Assembly (NCBI GenBank): GCA_011799875.1
Contig: CM022301.1
Coordinates: 321,240,929 to 321,304,928, forward strand
Origin: Thinopyrum elongatum
Lineage: Eukaryota; Streptophyta; Magnoliopsida; Poales; Poaceae
Reading direction: 5' to 3'
Length of the DNA: 64,000 nucleotides
The notes under the pieces were generated by a model that saw nothing but the letters and a program-made list of their open reading frames with translations, was not told where the DNA came from and did no database searches. Positions 1-12,251 of the stretch are shown here, piece by piece. Within the stretch, counting starts at the first letter, position 1. Every line of letters starts with the position of its first letter. Position numbers and translations under genes: made by a program.

Positions 1-648
1 TATCTATGTAATCGTGTGCGAGATATATAATAAAGAGTAGTTTGAGTTTTGTTTCTTTACTCTTTTGTTCCAATAAAAAGAAAGAAAAATAAATGAAAAA
101 GATCATATGCTTATCTTATGGTAAGTAATGACATCACATAAGGAAAAGTATAAGTGGTAATTATTGTTGTTGACATCACCCTTGAGGTGAATACGTTGGG
201 AGGCAAAACTATAAGCCCCTATCTTTCTATGTGTCCGGTTGAAACTTTTTGTTCATGGGTATGCTGTGAGTGTTAGAAATCATAGAAGATTAAATGATGG
301 TTGAGTATGTGGACTTGCCTAAAGGCTCCGATACGTGACCCTTCCTGAAAATATGATGAATTGTAGTTGCAAAGTTGACTGAGAACATAGTTTGTTGGTT
401 TTCAATAAGGTTTATGCTTTATACTTCAATGTTGTGATGAATTGTTACTTGTTCATGAGAAGTTATATGATAAAAGTTATTTGATAAAGTTTTATGTTAA
501 AGTTCCTTGCTGTTATAATAATATGCATGATGCTTCTATGTCCGTATTTTGTTTTTATCGACACCTCTCTCTCTCTCTAAGCATGTGGACATGTTTTTTG
601 ATTTCGTTTTTTTGCTTGAGGACAAGCGAGGTCTAAGCTTGGGGGTGT
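1..648 (+). other. 3' internal non-coding region of gypsy element E1 (cut by window edge)
   Basis: AT-rich sequence without a convincing ORF leads directly into the LTR that starts at 649. It ends with the gypsy-type pre-LTR signature: a GAGGACAAGC block near 618-627, then a purine tract TAAGCTTGGGGG at 634-645, four bases before the LTR. Elements E2, E4 and E7 have the same arrangement. The 5' part of E1 lies outside the window. Confidence 0.75.
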
Positions 649-2174
649 TGATACGTCCATTTTGCATCATGTTTTCCTACTATTACTTATAATGTTGTTA
701 TGCATAATAATGCTTTTGGGAGTAATTCTAATGCCTTTTCTCTCACAATATGCAAGGTTTACACAAAGAGGGAGAATACCGGTCGCTGGAATTCTGGACC
801 TGAAAAAGCTACGTCAGAGTTACCTGTTCTCCACATCTCCAAATGAGCTGAAAATTTACGGAGAATTGTTTTGCAATATATGAAGAATATTGGAGCAAAT
901 AACAACCAGAGGGGCCCCGCCAGGTGGGCACAATCCACCTTGGCGCGCCAGGGAGCCCAGGCGCGCCCTGGTGGGTTGTGCCCTCCTCGGCCCACCTCCG
1001 GTGCCCCTCTTCTGGTTTATAAGTCATTTTGACCTAGAAAAAATAAGGAGAGGACTTTCGGGATGAAGCGCCGCCGTCTCGAGGCGAAACTTGGGCAGGA
1101 GCACTTTTGCCCTCCGGCGGAGCAATTCCGCCGGGGGAACTTCCCTCCCGGAGGGGGAAACCATCGCCATCGTCATCACCAACAACTCTCCCATATTTGG
1201 GAGGGCCATCAACATCAACATCTTCAACAGCACCATCTCCTCTCAAACCCTAGTTCATCTCTTGTGTTCAATCTTTGTACCGGAACCTTAGATTGGTACC
1301 TGTGGCTGACTAGTAGTGTTGATTACATCTTGTAGTTGATTACTATATGGTTTATTTGGTGGAAGATTATATGTTCAGATCCATTATGCTATTTAATACC
1401 CCTCTGATCTTGAGCGTGATTATTATTTGTGAGTAGTTATTTTTGTTCTTGAGGTCACGGGAGAAGTCATGTTGCAATTAAACAAGTGAACTTGATATGT
1501 GTTCGATATTTTGATGATATGTATGTTGTGATTCCCTTAGTGGTGTCATGTGAACGTCGACTACATGGCACTTCACCATACTTGGGACTAAGGGAATGCA
1601 TTGTGGAGTAGTTATTAGATGATGGGTTGCTAGAGTGACAGAAACTTAAACCCTAGTTTATGCGCTATTTCGTAAGGGACTGATTTGGATCCAAAAGTTT
1701 AATGCTTTGGTTAGATTTGATCTTAATACTTTTCTCATAGTTGTGAATGCTTGCGAGGGGGTTAATCATAAGTAGGAGGTCTGTTCAAGTAAGATCAACA
1801 CCTAACCACCGGTCCACCCACATATCAAATTATCAAAGTAGCGAACATGAATCAAACCAACATGATCAAAGTGATATGATGAAATTCCCGTGTACCCTCA
1901 AGAATGCTTTGCTTATCATAAGAGACCATTTTGGCCTGTCCTTTGCCACAAAAGGATTCGGCTACCCTGCTGCATATTATTTACCGTTACCGTTACTTGC
2001 TCGTTACAAATTATCTTGCTATCAAACTATCTGTTACCTACTATTTCAGTGCTTCTAGAAAATACCTTGCTGAAAACCACTTGTCATTTCCTTCTGCTCC
2101 TCATTGGGTTCGACACTCTTACTTATCGAAAGGACTACGATTGATCCCCTATACTTGTGGGTCATTAGTCATCA
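649..2174 (+). mobile_element. 3' LTR of gypsy element E1
   Basis: The LTR begins TGATACGTCC right after the polypurine tract and ends near ...GTCATCA, about 1.53 kb. A GC-rich palindrome with GGCGCGCC cores lies at about 910-990, followed by a TATA-like TTTATAAG at about 1016, so transcription should start near 1045. I recognise the sequence as an abundant Triticeae gypsy LTR (Sabrina-like is my guess, not firm). The last bases are slightly duplicated (TCATTAGTCATCA), so the exact end is uncertain by about 10 bases. E1 was inserted into the accessory gene side of Copia E5. The matching left target duplication is outside the window. Confidence 0.75.
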
Positions 2175-2224
2175 AATGACCAAAAGGTGAGGAATTTGAG
2201 AACTAGCGCCCCTAAAGAAAATCA

Positions 2225-3739
2225 TCATGGAGAGGACGAGGGAGCACCAGCATTGTTGGGGCTGTGCAGTGCAGAGGGGCCAGCAGCAGTGTCTTCGATG
2301 GCTTCGTATTCATTGGTGCAACACGATGAAGACTCGGAGCTTGGCATCAGAGGAGGAATTGGAGTTTTCTTGAACTTCTTCCTTGGTGGTTCAACCCAGT
2401 CAAAATTCATTTGAAAATCTTCAGCAGCCAGTTCTTCAGCTGATTTGAGATGTGTAAGTGTGGCCCAACTGCAATCAAATATCTCATGAAGATAGTATTT
2501 GTTCTTGCGGACGACGTTGTGCATCACTGTCATATTTGCTTGAACAACAGCGAATTGACGCTTAACCCATCGATGAGGCTTGTCAAGTTTCTGATGAAGA
2601 CTTATAAGCAGCTCACGGTCAGTCATGACACGTGGCGCTTTTGGTGAAGACGATGGCCTTGAGGCTTTAGCGGCAGTATCTTGGCTTGCAGATTCATCAG
2701 CTATGGAGCTGGAAATAGGTTGACGAAATTGTCCATCAAGGAGACAAATTCCATCATCATTGATGCTCTTGCCTTTGCCAGGAACTATGGACAGTGTGCT
2801 TGAATTTCAACTTCAGGCAGATAATTCAAGTGGTTTTGAGAATCAGCCTTGTAGTGGATAGAAGACCGGGATCTGATGAATCTCATAATCTATGGTGCGT
2901 ACGACTTCAATTCAAACGGAGACTGAGCAACAGTGACCAAATTCCCGAGGAAGAAATCATGAATGTTGATGGGAGTGCCATGTATGATGTGAAACAATAA
3001 GTTCTTCATAACTCCCACAACTTCTTCACTGTTGGAATTGTGGCCTTTGATCGGACTGAGGGTCTTTGTCATAATGCGATACACAGTCTTTGGCACATAT
3101 AACAAATCCTTCACTAGGAAGGTTGTCCTTGGAGCATTTCCTTCAGCCATAGGCTTCATCAGCATTTGCATCAGGTGATTGGGCAGCTCAGGTTCTTCAT
3201 AGATTTTCTTGGCTCCTTGGGGTGGATCAACAAGAAGAGCATGAAGCAATTCATCGATCGGTGCTTTGAAGTGAGTGTCTTCACTCATCCAGTCCAGAGC
3301 CCAAGTTGATGTGTCGTCAGCATTGCCAGAGAAGTGCACAGTTGCATAGAATTGAAGAATCAGTTCTTCATTCCAGTCGCAGACGTCAGTGCAGAAATGC
3401 AGCAGACTAGCATCATGAAGAACATCCAACACTGGTCGGAAGCAGGGAATTGATTCCATATCCACATGAGGAATATGACGATGCTGGAATACTTTCTTCT
3501 TGTCAAACAGTAGTGAGGCATAGAAGTTCATCTGTGTTCTTGTCCAGAACCTCAAACGCCTAAGTTTGGCCCAGTCATAAGGTGTGTCGCCAATGAAGAA
3601 ATTCTTCTCTTCGAAGAATTTGGCGCTATCAAATTTTGGTCGCTTGAGGCCTTTACCAATCTTGGGCATCACTGGGATGGGTTTAAGATTGTGCCTCTTG
3701 GTTCTGACATCGAGCACTAGTCGTGGGGACCTAGTTGAG
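2225..3739 (-). pseudogene. Accessory gene of Copia E5, 3' (C-terminal) part
   Basis: The longest open stretch (to about 2890) encodes a conserved-looking globular region: WTRTQMNFYASLLFDKKKVF, then a VDMESIPCFRPVLDVLHDA block, and later a KAPIDELLHALLVDPP block. This resembles the putative plant transposon protein domain (Transposase_32-like), from memory only. The following 2225-2626 frame continues with a basic/acidic tail ending in PSSSP and stop. At least one frameshift and one stop lie between the two frames (2626-2890). I see no transmembrane helix or signal peptide, so an envelope role, often proposed for SIRE-type extra ORFs, is not supported here. The reading frame enters from the right across the E2 insertion (11972) and, before that, across E3 (25705). 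Confidence 0.65.
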
Positions 3740-5319
3740 TGATACGTCTCCAACATATCTATAATTTTTGATTGTTCCATGCTATTATATTATCTGTTTT
3801 GGATGTTTTATATGCATTAATATGCTATTTTATATTATTTTTGGGACTAACCTATTAACCTAGAGCCTAGTGCCAGTTTCTGTTTTTTCCTTGTTTTTGA
3901 GTTTTATAGAAAAGGAATACCAAGCAGAGTCCAAATGGAATAAAACTTTCGGGATGATTTTTCTTGGACCAGAAGACACCCTGAGTACTTGGAGAGGGGG
4001 CCAGAGGAGTCCCGAGGAGCCCACAAGCCCTCAGGTGCGCCCTAGGGGGGGCGGCCCTGGCTTGTGGACCTCTCGGGAGTCTCCCAACCCTAATCTTTGC
4101 ACTATAAATTCCCAAATATTCCCCCAACACTAGAAGCGTCCACCAAAATACTTTTCCGCCGCCGCAAGCCTTTGTTCCCGTGAAATCCCATCTTGGGGCC
4201 TTTTCCGGAAATCTGCCAGAGGGGGATTCGATCTCGGAGGGCCTCTACATCAACCTTGCAGCCCTTCCGATGATGCGTGAGTAGTTTACCACAGACCTAT
4301 GGGTCCATAGCTAGTAGCTAGATGGCTTCTTCTCTCTCTTTGATCTTCAATACAATGTTCTCCTCGATGTTCTTGGAGATCTATTCGATGTAATACGTTT
4401 TTGCGGTGTGTTTGTTGGGATCCGATGATTTGTGGATTTATGATCAGATTATCTATGAATATTATTTGAGTCTTATCTAAACTCTTTTATGCATGATTAA
4501 GATATCTTTGTATTTCTCTTCGAACTATCGGCTTGGTTTGGCCAACTAGATTGGTTTTTCTTGCAATGTGAGAGGTGCTTAGTTTTGGGTTCAATCTTGC
4601 GGTGTCCTCACCCAGTGATAGAAGGGGTAGCGAGGCACGTATTGTATTGTTGCCATCAAGGATAAAAAGATGGGGTTTATATCATATTGCTTGAGTTTAT
4701 CCCGCTACATCATGTCATCTTACTTAAAGCGTTACTCCGTTCTTATGAACTTAATACTCTAGATGCATGCTGGATAGCGGTCGATGTGTGGAGTAATAGT
4801 AGTAGATGCAAAATCGTTTCGGTCTACTTGTCATGGACATGATGCCTATATTCATGATCATTGCCTTAGATATCGTCATAACTTTGTGCTTTTCTATCAA
4901 TTGCTCAACAGTAATTTGTTTACCCACCGTATGCTATCTTCAAGAGAGAAGCCTCTAGTGAAACCTATGGCCCCCGGGTCTATTTTTTATCATATATTTT
5001 CAGATCTATAAACCAAAAAACCCAAAAATACCTTGCTGCAATTTATTTATATTTACTTTAGTTTGCCTTTTTATTTATCTTTTATACCTATCTCTATTAG
5101 ATCTCACTCTTGTTCGAGATCGTGAAGGGATTGACAACCCCTTTTTCGCGTTGAGTGCAAGTGTTTGTTAGTTTATGCAGGTGCATAGATTGGAGACTTG
5201 CTTGTGCCTCCTACTCAATTGATACCTTGGTTCTTAACTGAGGGAAATACTTATCTCTACTTTGCTGCATCACCCTTTCCTCTTCAAGGAAAAAATCAAC
5301 GCAAGCTCAAGAAGTAGCA
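3740..5319 (+). repeat. 5' LTR of E2
   Basis: Starts TGATACGTCTCC and ends ...GAAGTAGCA, 1580 bp. It matches 10429-11971 along its length, and the LTRs of E7 and (inverted) E9 are relatives. A TATA-like CTATAAATTC is at about 4100, after the GC-rich block at 4030-4075. The 3' copy lacks the GC-rich GGTGCGCCCTAGGGGG part of that block and about 21 bp around 4270. Confidence 0.85.
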
Positions 5320-5330
5320 GGAAGAGTTTC

Positions 5331-5350
5331 TGGCACCATTGCCGGGGAGG
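5331..5350 (+). other. Primer binding site of E2 (tRNA-Asp type, degenerate)
   Basis: TGGCACCATTGCCGGGGAGG lies 11 bases after the LTR end. E4 has the intact form TGGCGCCGTTGCCGGGGA, which is the complement of the 3' end of plant tRNA-Asp. Here two CpG-type G-to-A changes are present. Confidence 0.8.
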
Positions 5351-5554
5351 TTCTACATCAAGCCTACCAAGTACCCATCATAAACTCTCATCTCTTGCAT
5401 TACATTATTTGCCATTTGCCTCTCGTTTTCCTCTCCCACTTCTAAACGTTTTCAGAAAAACACAAAAATATTTGCCTTTTTATTCGCCCTTCTTTCGTTC
5501 ACCTTTTCATTTGCTTTTTGTTTGCTTGTGTGCTAGATTGCTTGCTTTGTCACA

Positions 5555-7632
5555 ATGTCTCAAGAAAATACCAAATTGTGACTTTTTCAGTACTAATAAT
5601 AATGATCTTATTAGTACTCCGATTGCTCCCGCCACTAGTGCGGAATCTTATGAAATTAATGCCACTTTGTTGAATCTTGTTATGAAAGAACAATTTTCCG
5701 GCCTTCCTAGTGAAGATGCCGCATCCCATCTAAATACTTTAGTTGAATTATGTGATATGCAAAAGAAAAAAGATGTGATAATGATATTGTTAAATTGAAG
5801 CTATTTTCGTTCTCACTACGAGATCGTGCTAAAACTTGGTTTTCATCTTTGCCTAAAAATAGTATTGATTCATGGAATAAGTTTAAAGATGCTTTTATTT
5901 CCAAGTATTTTCCTCCCGCTAAGATCATCTCCCTTAGGAATGATATAATGAATTTTAAGCAACTTGATCATGAACATGTTGTACAATCTTGGGAAAGGAT
6001 GAAATTGATGATAAGAAATTGCCCTACTCATGGTTTAAGCTTATGGATGATCATACAAATTTTTTATGCCGGATTGAATTTTGCATCTAGAAATCTTTTA
6101 GATTCCACCGCGGGAGGTACTTTTCTGTAAATTACATTAGGAGAAGCTACTAAACTCTTAGATAATATTATGGCAAATTACTCTCAATGGCATACCGAAA
6201 GATTTTCCACTAGTAAAAAAGTGCATGCGATTGAAGAAATTAATACTTTGAGTGGAAAGATGGATGAACTTATGAAATTGTTTGCTAGTAAGAGTGCTCC
6301 TATTAATCATAATGATATGCCTTTGTCCACTTTGATTCAGAATAATAATGAATCTATGGATGTGAATTTTGTTGGTAGGAACAATTTTGGTAATAACGCA
6401 TATAGAGGTAATTTCAATCCTAGGCCGTTTCCTAGTAATTCCTATAATAATTATGGTAATTCCTACAACAATTCTTATGGAAATTATAATAAAATACCTT
6501 CTAATCTTGAGCATAATATTAAATAATTCATTAATTCTCAAAAGAATTTCAATGCTATGGTAGAAGAAAATTTGCTTAAGATTGATGATTAAGCTAGGAA
6601 CGTTGATAGAATTTCTCTTGAGATTGATTCTTTGAAGATTTGATCTATGCCACCCAAGCATGATATTAATGAATCTCTGAAAGCTATTAAAATTTCTATG
6701 GATGAATGTAAAGAATGAACCACTAGGATGCGTGCTAAGCGATATTGGTTTGTAAAAGCGTGTTCTTCTAGTTTTTGTGAAAATAATGATGAAGATCTTA
6801 AAGTGATTAGTGTGACTCCTATTGAATCTTGGTTTTCTAATATAAATCTTGATAAAGATGGGACTGGAGATGAGTCAACTTTAGCTAGAAGGTGTCCCAA
6901 TAATTTGGAGTTCAAAGATCTTAATGAAAAAATTGATAAAAGTGGGATTGGAGAGGTCAAAACTTTAAGTAGCGATGAACCCACTCTTTTGGATTTCAAG
7001 GACTTTAATTATGATAATTGTTCTTTGATAGATTTTATTTCCTTGTTGCAATCCATGTTAAATTCACCTCATGCTTATAATCAAAATAAAGCTTTTACTA
7101 AACATATCGTTGATGCCATGATGAAATCTTTTGAAGAAAAACTTGAGTTGGAAGTTTCTATCTCTAGAAAGCTTTATGATGAGTGGGAACCTACTATTAA
7201 GATTAAAATTAAAGATTATGAGTGCAATTCTTTGTGTGATTTGGGTGCTAGCGTTTCCACTATTCCAAAAACTTTATGTGATGTGCTAGGTTTCCGTGAA
7301 TTTGATGATTGTTCTTTGAATTTGCATCTAGAGGATTCCACTATTAAGAAACCTATGGGAATAATTAATGATGTTCTTATTGTTGCAAATAGGAATTATG
7401 TGCCCGTAGATTTTATTGTGCTTGATATAGATTGCAATCCTACATGTCCTATTATTCTTGGTAGACCTTTCCTTAGAACGATTGGTGCAATTATTGATAT
7501 GAAAGAAGGAAACGTTAGATTTCAATTCCTATTGAGGAAGGGCATGAACACTTTCCAAGAAAGAAAATTTTGACATATGAATCTATTATGAGGGCTACTT
7601 ATGGATTGCATACCAAAGATAACAATACCTAG
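5555..7632 (+). pseudogene. gag: gag-protease gene of E2
   Basis: The ATG at 5555 starts MSQENTKL and is followed at once by a frameshift. The capsid region (about 5600-6130) holds the retrotransposon gag pattern: RDRAKTWFSSLP, a WNKFKDAFISKYFPP block, then an AGLNFASRNLLDSTAGG block. A low-complexity Asn/Tyr/Gly tract follows at about 6370-6510. The protease region (6728-7573) keeps its active-site motif DLGAS at 7238-7252, preceded by LC, and the later ILGRPFLRT at 7453-7480. Four or more frame breaks are visible; the last, near 7527, moves the true C-terminus to the stop at 7630-7632. A CCHC knuckle is not visible. In autonomous relatives pol would follow in the same polyprotein, but here the 3' region begins directly. 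Confidence 0.8.
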
Positions 7633-10411
7633 ATCTATGTTTTATACCTAGCTAGGGGCGTTAAACAATAGCGCTTGTTTGGAGGCAAGCCAATTTTATT
7701 TTTATGTTTTATGTTTTTGGTTCTGTTTTTGAATAAATACACATTATTACCAATGTAGTAATTGTATTTTGGTGTTTTAATTAGTGTTTGAGCCAAGCAA
7801 GACCTTTGGGATGCTTTGGTATATCGTTGATTTGGTTTTGCTGAAAAGCAGAGACGCAAATAAATTCACTGGAGAGTGGAAAAATTCTGAATTTTTTACA
7901 CAAGATTGATATATTAATTTCCTCCGTTTTCCTAAATTTCGGAAGTTTTGGAGTTACATAAGTATGATTAATATTCTAGTTACTACAGACTATTCTGTTT
8001 TTGACAGATTCTGTTTTTATGTGTTGTTTGCTTATTTTGATGAATCTATGGGTAGTATCGGGGGGTATGAACCATGGAGAAGTTGGAATACAGTAGATAT
8101 AACACCAATATAAATTATGAATGAGTTCACAACATTACCAAAAGTGGTGATTTATTTTATTATACAAACAGATCTTATGAGTTTTCTGTTGAGTTTTGTG
8201 TTGTGAAGTTTTCAAGTTTTGGGTAAAGATTTGATGGAAAGCGGACTAAGGAGTGGCAAGAGCCTAAGCTTGGGGATGCCCAAGGCATCCCAAGGTAATA
8301 TTCAAGGACAACCAAGCATCTAATCTTGGGGATGCCCCGGATGGCATCCCCTCTTTTGTCTTCAATCCATCGGTAAATTTACTTCAGGCTATATTTTTAT
8401 TCACCACATGATATGTGTTTTCCTTGGAGCGTCTTGTATGATATGATTCTTTGATTTTTAATTTGCCACAATCGTCCTTGCTGTACACACCTTTTGAGAG
8501 GGACATGCATTAATCATGAATTTATTAGAATACTCTATGTGCTTCACTCATATCTTTTCAGCTAGGCAGTTTGGTCTAGTGCTTCACTTATATCTTTTTA
8601 GAGCACGGCGGTGGCTTTATTTTATAGAAATTGTTGAACTCTCATACTTCACTTATATTATTTTGAGAGTCATAAACAGCATGGTAATTTGCTTAGGTTA
8701 TGAATTTAGTCCTAATATGATGGGCATCCAAGAGGGATATAATAAACACTTTCATATAAAGAGCATTGAATAGATGAGAAGTTTGATTCCTTGCATTTGT
8801 TTTGAGATATAAAGATGGTGATATTAGAGTCATGCTGGTGAGTAATTGTGGATTGGTAGAAATACTTGTGTTAAAGTTTGTGATTCCCGTAGCATGCACG
8901 TATGATGAACCGTTATGTGATGAAGTCAGAGCATGATTTATTTTTTGATTGTCTTCCTTATGAGTGGCGGTCGGGGAAGAGCGATGGTCTTTTCCTACCA
9001 ATCTATCCCCCTAGGAGCATGCATGTAGTACTTTCTTTCGATGGCTAATAATTTTTTGCAATAAGTATGTGAGTTATTTATGACTAGTGTTGAGTCCATG
9101 GATTATACGCATTCTCACCCTTCCACCATTGCTAGCCTCTCTAGTACCGCGCAACTTTCGCCGGTGCATTAAACCCACCATATACCCTTCCTCAAAATAG
9201 CCACCATACCTACCTATTATGGCATTTTCATAGCCATTCCAAGATATATTGCCCTGCAACTTCCACCGTTTCGTTTATTATGACACGCACCATCATTGTC
9301 ATATTGCTTTGCATGATCATGTAGTTGGCATAGTATTTGTGCAAGGCCACCGTTCATATTTTTTTATACATGTCACTCTTGATCATTGCTCATCCCGGTA
9401 CACCGCTGGAGGCATTCATATAGACTCATATCTTGTTCTAGTATCGAGTTCTAATTCTTGAGTTGTAAGTAAATAAAAGTTGATGATCATCATTATTAGA
9501 GCATTGTCCCATGTGAGGAAAGGATGATGGAAGCTATGATTCCCTCACAAGTTGGGATGAGTCTCCGGACTTTACAAAAAAATAAAAGAGGCCAAAGAAG
9601 CCCAAACAAAAAATAAGAAGAAGAAAAAATGAGAGAAAAGAGAGAAGGGACAATGTTATTATCCTTTTTCCACACTTGTGCTTCAAAGTAGCACCATGAT
9701 CTTCATGATAGAGAGTCTCATATTTTGTCACTTTCATATACTAGTGGGAATATCTCATTATAGAACTTGGCTTGTATATTCCAAAGATGGGCTTCCTCAA
9801 ATTGCCCTAGGTCTTCGTGAGCAAGCAAGTTGGATGCACACCCACTTAGTTTCTTTTTGAGCTTTCATACACTTATAGCTCTAGTGCATCCGTTGCATGG
9901 TAATCCCTACTCACTTGCATCGATGTCAATTGATGGGCATCTCCATAGCCCATTAATTTGCCTAGTTGATGTGAGACTTTCTCCTTCTTTTTGTCTTCTC
10001 CACAACCACCATATTCTATTCCACCCATAGTGCTATATCCATGGCTCACGCTCATGTATTGCGTGAAAGTTGAAAAAGTTTGAGAACACCAAAAGTATGA
10101 AACAATTGCTTGGCTTGTCATCGGGGTTGTGCATGATGAAATACTTTGTGTGATGAAGATGGAGCATAGCCAGACTATATGATTTTGTAGGGATAACTTT
10201 CTTTGGCCATGTTATTTTGAGAAGACATGATTGCTTTATTAGTATGCTTGAAGTATTATTGTTTTATGTCAATATTAAACTTTTGTTTTGAATCTTATGG
10301 ATCAGAATATTCATGCCACAATAAAGAAGATTACATTGATAAATATGTTAGGTAGCATTCCACATAAAAAATTCTGTTTTTATTATTTACCTACTCGAGG
10401 ACGAGCAGGAA
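7633..10411 (+). other. Long non-coding 3' region of E2
   Basis: There is no convincing ORF. The stretch is shared almost end to end with E7 (53573-56471 and 49394-51061) and its far end with E9 in inverse orientation. It holds duplicated polypurine-tract-like sequences with hairpins (8265-8350) and a block near 9206-9245 (CCACCATACCTACCTATTAT) that is recognisable in all these elements. Confidence 0.7.
8265..8350 (+). repeat. Two internal copies of the polypurine tract, each followed by a hairpin
   Basis: TAAGCTTGGGGATGC at 8265-8279 is identical to the true tract at 10413-10427. A second copy with one change is at 8321-8335. Each runs into an inverted repeat: GGGATGCC (8273-8280), 3-nt loop, GGCATCCC (8284-8291); and GGGATGCC (8329-8336), 6-nt loop, GGCATCCC (8343-8350). 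E7 keeps both at 54226-54240 and 54282-54296. Confidence 0.75.
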
Positions 10412-10412
10412 T

Positions 10413-10427
10413 TAAGCTTGGGGATGC
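10413..10427 (+). other. Polypurine tract of E2
   Basis: TAAGCTTGGGGATGC ends one base before the 3' LTR (TGATACG at 10429). It is expected to prime plus-strand DNA synthesis. An upstream block CGAGGACGAGCAGG (10396-10409) is shared with the other gypsy elements. Confidence 0.75.
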
Positions 10428-10428
10428 T

Positions 10429-11971
10429 TGATACGTCTCCAACGTAACTATAATTTTTGATTGTTCCATGCTATTATATTATCTGTTTTGGATGTTTTAT
10501 ATGCATTAATATGCTATTTTATATTATTTTTGGGACTAACCTATTAACCTAGAGCCTAGTGCCAGTTTATATTTTTTCCTTGTTTTTGAGTTTTACAGAA
10601 AAGGAATACCAAACGGAGTCCAAACGGAATAAAACTTTCGCGATGATTTTTCTTGGACCAGAAGACACCCGGAGGACTTGGAGAGGGGGCCAGAGGAGTC
10701 CCGAGGAGCCCACAAGCCCTCAGGGAGGGGGCTGGCTTGTGGACCCCTCGGGAGTCCCCCAACCCAAATCTTTGCACTATAAATTCCCAAATATTCCCCC
10801 AACACCAGATGCGTCCACCAAAATACTTTTCCGCCACCGCAAGCCTCTATTCCCGTGAGATCCCATCTTGGGGCCTTTTCCTGTGATCTGCTGGAGGGGG
10901 ATTCGATCACGGAGGGCCTCTACATCAACCTTGCTGCCCTTCCGATGATGTGTGGGTCCATAGCTAGTAGCTAGATGGCTTCTTCTCTCTCTTTGATCTT
11001 CAATACAATGTTCTCCTTGATGTTCTTGGATATCTATTCGATGTAATATGTTTTTGCGGTGTGTTTGTTGAGATCCGATGATTTGTGGATTTATGATAAG
11101 ATTATCTATGAATATTATTTGAGTCTTCTCTGAACTCTTTTATGCATGATTAAGATATCTTTGTATTTCTCTTCGAACTATCGGTTTGGTTTGGCCAACT
11201 AGATTGGTTTTTCTTGCAATGGGAGAGGTGCTTAGTTTTGGGTTCAGTCTTGCGGTGTCCTCACCCAGTGACAGAAGGGGTAGCGAGGCACATATTGTAT
11301 TTGTGCCATCAAGGATAAAAAGATGGGGTTTATATCATATTGCTTGAGTTTATCCCTCTACATCATGTCATCTTACTTAAAGCGTTACTCCGTTCTTTTG
11401 AACTTGATACTCTAGATCCATGCTGGATAGCGGTCGATGTGTGGAGTAATAGTAGTAGATGCAGAATCGTTCAGTCTACTTGTCACAGATGTCATGCCTA
11501 TATTCATGATCATTGCCTAAGATATCGTCATAACTTTGCGCTTTTCTATCAATTGCTTAACAGTAATTTGTTTACCCACCGTATGCTATCTTCAAGAGAG
11601 AAGCCTCTAGTGAAACCTATGGCCCCCGGGTCTATTTTCCATCATATATTTTTAGATCTATAAACCAAAAAACCCAAAAATACCTTGTTGCAATTTATTT
11701 ATATTTACTTTAGTTTGCCTTTTTATTTATCTTTTATACGTATCTCTATTAGATCTCACTCTTGTTCGAGACCGTGAAGGGATTGACAACCCCTTTTTTG
11801 TGTTGAGTGCAAGTGTTTGTTAGTTTGTGCAGGTGCATAGATTGGAGACTTGCTTGTGCCTCCTACTGGATTGATACCTTGGTTCTTAACTGACGTAAAT
11901 ACTTATCTCTACTTTGCTGCATCGCCCTTTCCTCTTCAAGGGAAAAATCAACGCAAGCTCAAGAAGTAGCA
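10429..11971 (+). repeat. 3' LTR of E2
   Basis: 1543 bp, TGATACGTCTCC to ...GAAGTAGCA, matching 3740-5319 with few substitutions and two short deletions. It is followed by ttgac, the imperfect target duplication. Confidence 0.85.
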
Positions 11972-12251
11972 TTGACTCATATGGATCTGTGACTGGAAGA
12001 GCACGAGCAACTTCCTTAGTCGTAGCAGTTGGAACTGTGTCTGTGTCTGCTGTGGGAATTGAGTTGGCACATGGAGGACATGCATTGATGACATCAATAC
12101 CTAGGTCATAATGAGCAATTTCACTAGCTGCTGCAATTGGAACTTCTTCAGGGATGCTCTGGAGCGATGGTTGTTGTTCTTCATAGCTAGTTGGAATTTC
12201 TTCAGTGCGCTGAGGCGATCGAGGCTCTCTTCTGAGGGGAGTGGTGACGGG
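11972..12251 (-). pseudogene. Accessory gene of Copia E5, middle fragment
   Basis: This 280-bp island between E2 and E3 reads on the minus strand as a Pro/Glu/Thr-rich linker (for example REPRSPQRTEEIPTSYEEQQ). The same composition is found at the end of the fragment right of E3 (a TPQDTTQSPQRTPLIEE stretch at about 25800), which fits one continuous disordered segment split by E3. The frame at the E3 junction appears shifted by one base. The sequence joins to 3739 across E2. Confidence 0.65.

Larger units (their letters stand above)
3740..11971 (+). mobile_element. Gypsy element E2, gag-protease only (non-autonomous)
   Basis: Two LTRs of about 1.55 kb enclose a tRNA-Asp-type primer site, a gag-protease reading frame and nearly 2.8 kb of non-coding 3' region. 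No reverse transcriptase, RNase H or integrase motif appears between 7633 and 10428. Flanking bases are ttgag (3735-3739) and ttgac (11972-11976), a 5-bp target duplication with one change. The two LTRs are very alike apart from two deletions in the 3' copy. The insertion lies in the accessory gene of E5. It is Athila-like by primer site and by the protease type. Confidence 0.85.

Noticed and set aside
2225..3780. A cellular gene on the minus strand at the left
   Set aside because: The frame continues across the E2 and E3 insertions into sequence joined to Copia pol, so it belongs to the Copia element's accessory gene. The first residues of the frame that opens at 3780 are LTR sequence of E2.
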